NCBI GenBank assembly: GCA_037043455.1
Contig: JAWPHD010010334.1
Span: forward strand, 30,755 to 94,754
DNA from: Cyrtodaria siliqua
Taxonomy: Eukaryota > Mollusca > Bivalvia > Adapedonta > Hiatellidae
Length of the DNA: 64,000 bases
Direction: 5' to 3'
Part shown: positions 21,884 to 32,142 of the stretch, one piece after another
How the letters are laid out: the number at the start of each line of letters is the position of its first letter
Numbering within the stretch: the stretch's first letter is position 1
Program-made: the position numbers and the translations under genes
The notes under the pieces: generated by a model
The model's database searches: none
What the model was told of the DNA's origin: nothing
The model's input: the letters and a program-made list of their open reading frames with translations, nothing else

Positions 21884-22000
21884 GGATGTTTCGGCACCAA
21901 ACCATTTCGACACCTAGACAAATCGGCACCTAGACGTTTCGGCATCAAACCATTTCGGCATCTGTTTTAATTTTTACCCTGGACGTTTCGGCACCCATTT
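21884..22000. repeat. Cluster of TTTCGGCACC words
   Basis: Six variants of (G/C)(A/T)TTTCGGCACC occur in about 110 bp, spaced by AAACCA or TAGAC. No TIR is visible. It lies just outside the left end of the GC-rich element at 22023. Confidence 0.7.
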
Positions 22001-22022
22001 ATATTTGAGTATTATCATGAAG

Positions 22023-23357
22023 TTAAGGGGTCATTTCACCAAGGATTGTTTTGGTCCCGAGAGTACCCGATCCTTTTTCTGGTCGATCGGCCGCATTTTT
22101 GCGAAAATAATCGGGAACGTGCGAGCACTGTCCCGCACTACCCTATAAATTCGGGGGAAGATCTGGCGCGATCGCCTCAGTCCTCCGAGGGTCGGGTACC
22201 GAAAAAGTGATCGGCTACTGTTTTTAAAAATGTTGAAAAACAGTAGCCGATCAAAAACCGTCGGCCCGGGTCGTCTTGGTCGTCCGAGGGTCCCCTGAAG
22301 GTCCCCTTGTCTCGCCCGCCCTCTGGAGCTTTCGTATAGCCTCTGCAGCTCTCTACCGAGGGTCGTGCGTAGTTTTAATGAAACAAAACACATGTAAAAA
22401 TCCTTTAAAATGTCACAAAGAATTAATTGTTACTAAATACAACAGCAAGACATATATTTACTCAAAATTATTATAAATAATAATAAATTTACAAATTAAT
22501 ACCAATGCCAGAGAATTATAAACCAAATATAAAAAAAAAACGCACACTTTTCTCAGAACAGGTACTGAAACAAAACACACTTGAAAACCCTTTAAAAAGT
22601 CACAAAAACTTAATTCTTTTTGGCATATTTTCTCTTGGTCCTTGGCCTCCTCCTCAGCATATTTCCTAATGTAATACATGTTGCTGTGCTATGGCAGAAC
22701 GAAGTTGTAGAGCTACAACAAGCCCCAGCTCTGCTTGTTGGTCCATGACATTCCCTGGCTGGTCAGAAAGTGATGAACGGCTTCGATCTGAGCGGTTTAT
22801 ATAGTCGGGCCTTTAAAAACACCGATCTCCGGCCGATCTAGGCAAATTTGGTCGGCCGAAGAACGTCCGAAGATCGTTTAAATCGTCCGAAGACCGTTTA
22901 CTTTCGGCTACCTGCGTCAACATACGCCTACATTCGGCCACTCTCGCGCGAAGAACGGCGGAAGAACGGCGGAAATCGAACGAAAGCGTCCTCTCTCGAG
23001 CCGGGATCGCCCATTTTCGGCCTCTCTCGGCCGAACAACGCGCGAAGATCGCTCACTTGCGCGCGAGAAGCGGGTCTCTACCGGGCCTTTGCCAGGCCTT
23101 TGCCGTGTACCTGCGGGTACTTGTGCGAACTTTCGCATACTTGCGCCCCGGAAACGTGTCGATCGCGCGAGGAACGTCCGAGAATCGTCCCATCGCCATG
23201 GTCCATTGGTCGGGACTCAATCGGGTCAAAAAAAGGGGGCGATTGGAGGCGATTCAGGACGACAATCGGGCAGATCAAAAAATTGATTGATCGGGGACAA
23301 TCTGGTCCAGATCGGGCCGATTGGAAAAAAACAATCCTTGGTGAAATGACCCCTTAA
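22023..23357. mobile_element. GC-rich TTAA element with long terminal inverted repeats
   Basis: GGGGTCATTTCACCAAGGAT plus TGTTTT at the left pairs exactly with AAAACA plus ATCCTTGGTGAAATGACCCC at the right, and TTAA borders both. The two flanking thirds are far more GC- and CpG-rich than the surroundings; the centre (22380-22690) is AT-rich. Inside are a hairpin (GATCGGCTACTGTTTTT and its complement at 22209-22250) and a repeated GTCCGAAGA(T/C)CGTTTA. A minus-strand stretch at about 22620-22800 reads MDQQAELGLVVALQL and, in another frame, a basic RRRPRTKRKY; this might be a relic of a PIF/Harbinger-type N-terminus, but TTAA fits piggyBac better. Long plus-strand frames here are side effects of GC content. 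Non-autonomous. Confidence 0.75.
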
Positions 23358-24059
23358 AGGAGTAAAGAAATTAAATATTTTCTATAAGATCATTCGTAAT
23401 TCATTTAAAATGCAAAGTTGATTGCCTTAACGGCAACTCCGAAGCGGTTTTGAGCCTGAATACAACTAAAACATGAACATTAATAGGGCCCATATGATAA
23501 TCATTTATAAAATGTAAGTAAATATGACTTTTATATTATATTGTAGCATGATCACTGAAATTCCCTTTGTAATAGCTCAGGTTTAAATCGTTTAATTACT
23601 TGAAAATACTTGAATATGTTTCCTTTAACATGTATAATAATGTATACCTAAGACCAAATAAAAACTTATCTGTATGCATACAGTATCTGTTAATTCTTCA
23701 CTTTACCTTCCTGTTATCTCCATATCGACGACTACAGGTATGTGCCTCCACAAACTAACCCATTTTTTAAAAGGCGTCTACGTATAACGGATTAGTCCCG
23801 ACACGTGACGTAGAGTTATCATTCGTGCCTTCCTCAACGTTCAAATGCTGAACTTATACTTTTCTTGTTATTAATGTTGTTCTTCATGTATATGCTGATG
23901 CCCATAAGGGGCCTAGCTTCATAAATAAAACATGAAACACGGAGTCTCACTTCTGGAGCGAACGAAATAGTTCAAGACGAAAATAAGAAGAAAAGATAGA
24001 AAATATATAGTCGTTACAAAAACAAAACAACGCCCCCCCACCCCCCAAAAAAAAACAAC
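23358..24059. other. No gene; part of a dispersed sequence
   Basis: GTAGCATGATCACTGAAATT, then CCCTTTGTAATAG and AAATCGTTTAATT (23545-23600), also occur at 43258-43315, so this is a dispersed repeat of unknown type. The rest is AT-rich with a poly-C/poly-A run at 24030-24055. Confidence 0.4.
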
Positions 24060-24305
24060 ACGTCTAGATGTCGCTATTTCCTTCTATTTGATGAGTGTTA
24101 TGGCTAGATATAGCCCCCACCCCCGCAGCCCCACCCCAAAAAGACACAGACACAAAAACACGACACACGTGGCTATTTCCTTCTCTTTGGTGAGTGTTAT
24201 GGATAGATATACCCCCATACACACAGACACAACCCCTACCCCCCACCCCCACAACCAAAACACACGGCTATTTCCTTCTCTTTGATGAGTGTTATGGCTA
24301 GACAT
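24060..24305. repeat. Three-copy repeat with C-rich spacers
   Basis: GGCTATTTCCTTCT(C/A)TTTG, then TGAGTGTTATGGMTAGA, occurs at about 24071, 24172 and 24267, separated by C/A-rich stretches of about 70 bp. Confidence 0.85.
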
Positions 24306-24447
24306 GTGATATACAAGGTTAAGTGAATTTGAAATTCGGCGGTTGTTAAGAGAGGGATTCAGAAACATCGTCGGAAAATGCGAGCCGTAGTCGTCGATGA
24401 ATACACTACCGGAGGGGATACACAGCTCTACGATTTACAGGACATAT

Positions 24448-24955
24448 ATACTGAGCAAAATAAATTTAGCATATACGATGCATGTCATTTCCATAGACGA
24501 GATTCAGGGCCGTTTAGGTTCGGGGTCAAAGATAAAGTGACATAGATATGACCAATACTAATGCAACAAAGTCATTTAGTTACAAAATCGGTGATAAAAA
24601 TAAAGCAAATATGACGGGAACATACTTTTATAGGTTATCAAAAATCGTTCTCATTTCAATGAAAAGTGAGTTAATTTTAAAATTACGAAATTTGGAATGT
24701 TTTTGCTTAAGAATAACAACGTTCGTGAACACATTCCAGCGGTTTTTAAAAAATGACAGAACGATGTCTTTGCCAAACATTACTTTTTTTCAAAGCAATA
24801 CGTTTGTGTAATGAAATAAGTTGTTTTTAATACATCTTTTGTTTTTGATAATCACATCCTTACCTAGCAGTTCTAATATCTTTGAATAAAATTATATCAA
24901 TGTTCATATATTTAATTTTTGTCCCTAAAAAGTCGTGCTTAACTTTTTGTTCAGT
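24448..24955. mobile_element. MITE, TATACTGARCAAAA family, copy 3
   Basis: Best-preserved copy. The left end TATACTGAGCAAAATAAATT and the right end AACTTTTTGTTCAGTATA give inverted repeats of about 14 bp starting with TA, as in Tc1/mariner-derived MITEs. The interior matches copies at 14757 and 18590. Non-coding. Confidence 0.8.
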
Positions 24956-25430
24956 ATACATGTATAATCGTAAGAGCTATGATTCTCACAGACAGAAATG
25001 CACACCAACGTCTTAGAAACGAAAGCATGGATATCCAACTCATTTGCATAATTTATGCTTTATTAATAACACACTGAATACTTGAATGACATCATCGATT
25101 TGTAAATCATATTTATAAATAATAGTTTTACATATTAACATTAAAGGGACTGGAGGCGATCTGAAAGAGTGATTGGTGTCAATCCAAATACGAATGAAAA
25201 CCCTCACAACGTGCTTTCCGTTTTCTATAAAACGCGCGCAAGCTTTAAATTAAACTGCACGTTTCGTTTTATATAATTGTTTTTAAAACTGGTTGGTGTG
25301 GGAAAGGCGATGACTCGTTTGGTGTTTGTTGCTAAATCATTAGTATTCAAATGGAGTTTATATTGCTCTTCAGTTGAGAATATAATTTTAAATTAAGATC
25401 ACAAAACAACAATATTTTTTTGCTTCTATT
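24956..25430. other. No gene seen
   Basis: A TTAAAGGGACTGG word at 25141 resembles the start of TTAA-type MITEs, but no matching right end is found. Confidence 0.4.
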
Positions 25431-26530
25431 GTGTACACATATCATGCTGTAAAAATGATGGGAAATAAAATACATTTAAATCAAAACACAAATTCGATGT
25501 TTCGCCAGAATCAATATAAGCATAATAATATTTCCTTAGAAGATTCCGTAACAGGGGAAGTTATACAGCTTCCAAATAAAGATTTTTGTTCAAATCATAA
25601 TTTTGATGATTTAAAATGTGATTTTGAGGAATTAAATAATGATATATCAATAAATAAATGGAAGATACTGTGAAAAAGCAAAGAGCGGAAAAGCGATTGG
25701 AGGACACCGCTTAATCAACCAATAGAAACTATTGATACCATTGCTCCTCATCTATGCGATTTATTTAACGTAAGTTTTAATTCTGGTTTTTACCCTAATT
25801 CATGGGCTGAAGGAATCATTATACCGCGTTTTAAGAAGGGAGATAGTGAACATGTGAGAAATTATCGCGGTAGTGTGTTGGTAAGTTGTTTAGCAACGAT
25901 ATTTACTGGAGTATTAGATAATAGAATCTCCAAATGGTCTGAAGATAACAATATAATCACTGATGCGCAGTTTGTCTTCAGGTCTGGTAAATAAACTGTA
26001 GATGCTACTATTCTCCATTATATTGCTAAAAAAAACTTAAAAATGAAAATAAATGTTTATGTTGCGCGTTTGTAAATTTTAGGCGTGCATTAGAAACTCA
26101 CTCTCGTATAAATTATTCAAGCTGGGTTTAAGCGGGAACATTCTTCGCGGTATAAAAGATATATATAGCAAGGTAAAATCCTGCGTTAGAAAATGTAACT
26201 CTTACTCGGAGTTTTTCGAAAATTCGGTTGGTCTTATGCACCCTATAATGTTTACCCTGTTTTTGGAAGATATAACATTATCATTTCAAGACTCTTCTTA
26301 CCGAGGTTTGTAGTTAGACGATATCATATTGATCTCATTATTTTTTTTGCCGACAATATGATAATACTTGGAAAATCACCTGAAGAATTACAACATAACC
26401 TAAATAAGTTAAATGAATATTGTAATGATTGGAGTTTAGAAGTTAATTGCGTTAAAACAAACATTATGGTATTTCGGAAGCGAGGGGCTGTAAGGGCCAA
26501 TGAAGTTTGGACCTATATTGGTTCACCGTC
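25431..26530 (+). pseudogene. Decayed LINE reverse-transcriptase fragment
   Basis: Frames joined by eye across stops and shifts give non-LTR reverse-transcriptase blocks in order: FNSGFYPNSWAEGIIIPRFKKGD, then VRNYRGSVLVSCLATIF and ISKWSEDNNIITDAQF, then FADNMIILGKSPEELQHNLN (normally FADD; the second Asp is Asn here), then WSLEVNCVKTNIMVFRKRG. Similar wording occurs in the minus-strand LINE at 58645-61512, so the two are likely one clade (Jockey/CR1-like). It is 5' truncated, has no endonuclease domain, and is dead. Confidence 0.8.
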
Positions 26531-26670
26531 AGAGGGTGTACATGATTTCAACCGGGAATTTTGTTGCAAACTGGGAATTTTGCTTTAAACCAAGAATATG
26601 TCATTCAATAATTATGTTTCATATTATTAAGAAATACTAATATGCAACATAATTATTGCCAATAATCTAT

Positions 26671-27600
26671 TAACAAGAGCTGTCGGAGAACAGCGCAGCT
26701 TGACTAATCGATTTTTCAGAGAATAAATTATATAGCCAGTATATACTATCAGAAAACAAGGCTAAAACAATGTGGGAGTGGGTTTGGGAGTCGGGGCGGG
26801 TATAGAAACTCTGGCCGATATAAAATTATTGTTAGAATCTCATACAAATTATAGTAACATTTGGGGCAGGGTGTGATTTCTTTTTTATTATTTATCAGTT
26901 TTAATCCAAAATTGCTGTGTTTTTAAAGAAATTTGTGGTCGAAAGGCAACTCGGGAAGGGTGGGGATATCTGGCAATTATTTTTATTGATATTTCATCTG
27001 TGTATCTGAATTTAATCTAAACTGTTTTATCTGTAAATGATTGTGTTCAAATTAAAATTTTAATATCCAAATAATGGAAGATAAAATGAAAACAGTTATC
27101 ATTTATATAGGTGTAGATTTGATAAAACAAAACCACACAGACATATGTAAGAAAAACAAAAAAACACAAAACATTTGGGTGGTGGTGATGATGGGGTGGG
27201 GGTAGCATAGCTACATGTGTAAAAATTGACCATAACCACACAGATATATGTAAAAAAAGAATTGAGTCTTAGTGTGTGTGGGTGGGGGTGGGGTGGGGAG
27301 GGGGAAGGGTGGGGGGCAACATAGCTATATGTGTCTCAAGTGAGAGTGGGGGGTGGGGGTGGGGTGGGGAAGGAGCAAATGGGACACATTCAGAATTTGG
27401 GTCCCATGGGAGCCCATGGGTTACAGGAACCAAAATAGCTTATGCAGTGGTTAAGATAATGCTATAAGGAAGCCCATGGCCAAATTTGGTTGTGCTAGGA
27501 TAAGAAATGTAAGAGCCATATACTTGTAAATACAGCTCACACGCAAACCTTGATGTGGGACGCCGACGCCGGGGTGATTACATAAGCTCTCTTGTTCTTC
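26671..27600. repeat. Dispersed repeat with AACAAGAGCT / AGCTCTCTTGTT ends and a G-run core
   Basis: It begins AACAAGAGCTGTCGGAGAAC and ends AAGCTCTCTTGTTCTTCGAA, so the ends are partly inverted copies. Inside, units with CCACACAGA(C/T)ATATGTAA and (A/C)ATAGCTAYATGTGT alternate with G-rich stretches. I recall this end type as very common in bivalve genomes; class unknown. Confidence 0.6.
27276..27375 (+). other. G-run cluster with quadruplex potential
   Basis: Many runs of three to six G separated by one to four bases (GGGTGGGGGTGGGG, GGGGAGGGGGAAGGGTGGGG and others) on the plus strand. This meets the usual G-quadruplex pattern several times over. Confidence 0.7.
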
Positions 27601-28560
27601 GAATAGTCGAGCTAAAAATACTCTATAGCTGTGTTGATGCTGTATTTTAAAATAGCTGTATTTTAAAATAGGAAAACAACTTTTAAATATGTCCTTTTGT
27701 ATATGTTATGCAGGTACGCAAATACGTCATGAGGTTTTTCTCTCCATTTTTAATACTATAATTTTTTTAGATACGCTGGCTCAAGGACATGCTCTGAGGG
27801 ACTGTTTATCCATGGGCTTCCTACTATCTTACCCTTGGACATCAGCAACTGCAGTATTTGTATCAGTGTACTCTATTGACATAAACTCTATCATTATTTG
27901 TTTAACAAAAGAATACTTCCCATTTAGGGTTTAGAAATATGTACATAAATTATAAAAACTGAAAATCAAGCAAAGCATATTTAAAAATACAGTGCATGTT
28001 TTATTTTAAAACCACAATACACGTCTTTCACGTTATTGACTCAGTGTCAGTGTTTGGAAAGAATATTCATGTATTTTGTATCAAATAAAAAGAAGAAAAT
28101 AAAATGAAAACATATAAAATTTTGCTCTCTTTTATCAACATTTGCCCAAAATTGATATCTTGACATTTTAATGGACTAGGCTTCAAACTAGAAGACGTGC
28201 ATAACTGGTTCTTTCATTGACTTGAAAGCGGCCACATGCTCTGGTGGGGCTCTGGTGGTGTAGTTCCTGACCCACTCGGATCTTATAAGAAATTGGCTTC
28301 GTGGCTGAAGGGTGGAGTTTGAAAGACATACTTACATCACTATTGTAATGAATAGATTTTAATAGACAATTATTAGAAACATCATTTACACTTGGTAAAT
28401 ATTTAAAGCAATAAGACGGAGTTGCCAAAATTACAATACAATTAAAAGTAAAGCGTGAGTACGTATTGCCACATATATACCTTTATTATCGCATTGACTT
28501 TTACCTTTATCTCTAGAAATCCAGACAAAATGAATGTTTATATTCCAATGCCTAAAAAAG
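27601..28560. other. No supportable gene
   Basis: An 81-residue minus-strand frame (28183-28428) contains a donor-like GTAAGT in its middle but has no acceptor and no recognisable family. The rest is AT-rich. Confidence 0.4.
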
Positions 28561-28564
28561 GTTC

Positions 28565-28830
28565 AAACTAGAAATTTGTCCACGGGAGACGGATACTCCC
28601 ACTATAACATTTATTTCGTGAATTTTTACCATTCCAAGGAGCATAACTCTGGAAGTACTATGGCGATGGGGCCGAAAACCAAACTTGGGCGAGATATTGT
28701 ACCCATATACAATTTGACCAAGTTTGGAGAAAATTGGATAACGATTGAATTTGCAATTTTTTACTATACCTAGGGCTATAACTCTGGAACTACAAGGTCG
28801 ATACATCTGTCCGAAAAGATGTCGAAAAGC
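28565..28830. repeat. Dispersed repeat with two related units
   Basis: ATAACTCTGGAAGTAC, then a GGGGCCGAAAACC stretch, recurs in related form as ATAACTCTGGAACTAC with TGTCCGAAAAG about 140 bp later. Resembles modular repeats elsewhere in the window. Confidence 0.5.
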
Positions 28831-29700
28831 CGCTTATATCTGTTTTGAAAAAGATGTTGAGGTAAACTCTGACTTTGAGTTCATCGCTTCTATACGGTTA
28901 GTGTCGATATGCAAATATTTTATGCGGTTTAATACATTTTATAAATTAAATTATTTAGTTGGCAACAAATATGACCTTTTCTATGTTTTTCAAAAGTTTT
29001 TTTCTACCCTACCCCCTTCATTTTAATGAATGTCCATGGATCTGTACTTTAAAAAGTGCTTATTGGCTGCATGGTTACATGAAGATGGTATAAACAATAT
29101 CTAATAAAGAAATACAATAAACAGTACAGTAACAGGCATTCGTGTGTAATGATCATATTGTAAAACATGGCATGGCCCTTAAAAATGGATTTGGGGAGGA
29201 TAGTCTCAGAATTATTTTTTGTCATTTTTAAACTGAAAAGTTGCATTTTCTTGATGGTTTCACATGTAGAAACCGCTGAATAATATTAATTAATACTTTG
29301 AAGGCAGATTTTGAATATATACAAAAACAGTGGCGTTTTATGGTAAAATCTGCTATTTTGACCCCTGAAAATCACTGACAAATATCATTTTTGAGTAGAT
29401 ATTATTTTCAAGATAGCTTCAACTGGTAGAAAATCACATGTTGTTGATAAAATCAATTTAAAATCTCTTTATTTGAAACAAAAGATTGGAACGGTTGTCG
29501 AGATATGGCATTTTGAAGATTCTGGATTTACGCGTAAAAACTGAAGGAATTTTGCTTTAGCCGAAGCTCTTTTAAGCCCTCATATTTTGTCGAAAAGAAT
29601 TTTTTTCTATGAAAGGATGACATCATTTTTCTCAGATTGAATGTATCAAACAATTTAGCCAACAAAAAAACAATTTCAGTCAGGTTTGAATGTCTCTTTA
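28831..29700. other. No gene seen
   Basis: AT-rich, no repeats recognised and no frame with protein character. Confidence 0.4.
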
Positions 29701-30166
29701 GATCAGACTACACCTATTACCAACCAATCAGCAGGCAGGGAAAAATGTCCAGGGTAAATTCGGAGCTATTACACAGAATCTCTTAATTTTGATTGGTTGA
29801 CAAGGTAAACAAACCAAAAATCTTGCTAAAAAATTAAAATTCAACTTTTGAAGAGTACTTATAAAGGTTAAATCATACATTTGTGCAATGTATTCATAAT
29901 GAGCTGCATAATCAAAAAAAGAAGTATATTTGTCATTTTCCTCATGTTTCTACATGCAAGTAGCTGGGGGGTGTGTCAGTACCATCCGACCCAAACTGCT
30001 TTTTCAAAACATACTCAACGTATGGCTGATGTATTTTTTTTTTGATAAACTAAGATAGGTCTTTCAAAACAAGTAATAAAAAATATAACTTCACATATTA
30101 GGGAACTCAGTACAGAGCTTAGAGTTATAAGGTAGGCCTAAGGAAAATGAATTGGTGTAGTATGAC
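29701..30166. mobile_element. MITE with GATCAGACTACACC ends
   Basis: GATCAGACTACACCTATT at the left and AATTGGTGTAGTATGAC at the right are imperfect inverted repeats. The interior (ACCAACCAATCAGC, AATTCGGAGCTATTACACAG, ACTTTTGAAGAGTACTTATA, CTCATGTTTCTACATGCAAG) matches the element at 56583-57041 in opposite orientation. Confidence 0.8.
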
Positions 30167-30389
30167 GTAAAATATATTGCGGAAATTCCCAAGTTGCGTT
30201 TCATTTCTTTCCTTTAGTATATATTATCTATTGGGATATAACGCAGGCAGAACAGTGCCTTCTTGTTTAGGTATTATATCCATTTATAATTAAGTAATCT
30301 TACGTATCATTACAACTTGATTTAAACCACACACACTCGACTAGTACTAATAAAATGAGAACTTAGATTTTCTTTAAAACAATAAATAA

Positions 30390-30850
30390 ACGCTTGTTTG
30401 TGTTTGTTGCTTCCCAGGGATCCCATTTTCGGTATTTATTAACATTCACACTAGCGTTTGTTTAGTGCTGTGTGGTGGCTGTAAAAAGTATTTTCTCTCT
30501 TATTTATGTTTGTTGATTCCAAAGGATCCCATTTCCAGTATTTATTTGTATTGTATGCCATTTCTAGGATCCATTAACAGAACTCTTCGGTGCCATTACA
30601 AATCAGAAGTGTTGTTACTTACTGGTCCTTTGGGATCATCAAGTCCGATCTACATGACTTTAAAGTAGAATACCGCTTAAGCCAGTGCTAGAGGGTATAA
30701 GTTGTGGTGCACCTGCTATTACCTCTCATAAACAGATTCAATAAAACTGAGTCTATTATTTTCTCTCATCTCTTGTTTATGTTTGTTGATTCAAAGGGAT
30801 CCCATTTTCTGTATTTATTTGTATTGTATGCCATTTCTAGGATCCATAAA
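30390..30850 (+). repeat. Repeated GGATCCCATTTYC block and retroelement-like end
   Basis: TGTTTGTTGATTC, then GGATCCCATTTYC, TATTTGTATTGTATGCC and ATTTCTAGGATCCAT, occurs at 30507-30575 and 30779-30847, with a partial copy near 30398. Between them lies a segment like the minus strand of 10881-11010, ending in a hairpin with AATAAA (30735-30753). The layout, direct repeats around a unique part, could be relic long terminal repeats, but no coding region is present. Confidence 0.55.
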
Positions 30851-31950
30851 TGAAACTCTTTGCGAGCAGATCCAGTTTAACGTTCGATAAAATACTTTTG
30901 AAACTTCAACATTATCACGTGAACCTTAATACACTGTTTGTATTGTATCTAAGACTTTTTAAAATTTCAACATTGCCACGTGTCCTTTTATACATTGTTT
31001 GTATAGGTCAGTTTCTCTTTAGACATTGTTTGTATTAGCTATAAGACTTTTTAAACTTAACATTGCCACGTGCCCTTTATACATTGTTTGTATTAGCTAT
31101 CAGACATTTTATCATAACATTGTCACGTGTCACTTTATACATTGTTTGTATTAGCTATCAGACATTTTAAACTTAACATTGTCACGCGCCCTTTATACAT
31201 TGTTGTAGTAGCTATCAGACATTTAAAAATTGACATTGTCACATTTCCCTTTATACATTGTTTGTATTATCTATCAGATATTTTAATCTTCAGCATTGTC
31301 ACGTGCCCTTTTATACATTGTTAGTTTTAGCTCTAAGACTTTTTAAACTTCAACACTGTCACGTTCTCCTTTATACTGGCTTTGTTTGTCTAGGTGTGAC
31401 TTTTTACACTTTAACACGGTCACGTGCCCTTTATACATTGTTTGTAGTAGCTAGCAGACATTTTTAAAATAACATTGTCACGTTTCCCTTTATACATTGT
31501 TTGTATTAGCTATCAGAAATTTTAATTTTCAGTATTGTCTCATGCCCTTTTATACATTGTTTTAGCTCTAAGACTTTTTAAACTTCAACATTGTCACGTG
31601 CCCTTTTATATTGATTTTGTTTGTCTTAGGTATGACCTTTTAAACTTCAACACGGTCACGTATCCTTTTATACATTGTTTATATTAGCTATACGACTTTT
31701 CAAAACCCAACTTTGTCACGTGCCCTTGTATACATTGTTTGTATTAGCTATAAGACTTTTTAAACTTACCATTGTCATGTGCCCTTGATACATTGTTTGT
31801 ATAGGTCAGTTTCTCTTTAGACATTGTTTGTATTAGCTATAAGACTTTTTAAACTTAACATTGTCACGTGCCCTTTATACATTGTTTGTATTAGCTATCA
31901 GACATTTTAACATAACATTGTCACGTGTCACTTTATACATTGTGTGTATT

Positions 31951-32142
31951 CCCAGTGGCCTACTTTGCCACTGACCGTTCCAATGCGGTAGCCCTATTGT
32001 CAACCCTTTTGTGTTTGTGTTGTCTTTTGCATTTAATATTGCCTTTGCCTTCTTGTTTGTCTGTTTGCGTGTTTGTTTCTGTGTTTTGTGGTTGACTGTC
32101 CTTCTTGAATGCTACTTTCCCTGTCCGATCTTTTTGTATTTC
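31951..32142 (+). mobile_element. Penelope-like 3' tail inserted in the satellite
   Basis: CCCAGTGGCCTACTTTGCCA to GATCTTTTTGTATTTCTT matches the tail of the element at 34145-35610. On the left the satellite reads to GTGTATT and on the right it resumes at AGCTATCAG, exactly where the unit would continue, so it is a clean, 5'-truncated insertion. Confidence 0.8.

Noticed and set aside
22848..23357. 169-codon Arg-rich frame
   Set aside because: It runs through GC-rich DNA where stop codons are rare, overlaps several other long frames and ends inside a terminal inverted repeat.
28183..28428. 81-codon minus-strand frame with an internal GTAAGT
   Set aside because: No acceptor, no recognisable family, no neighbour exon; could be chance.
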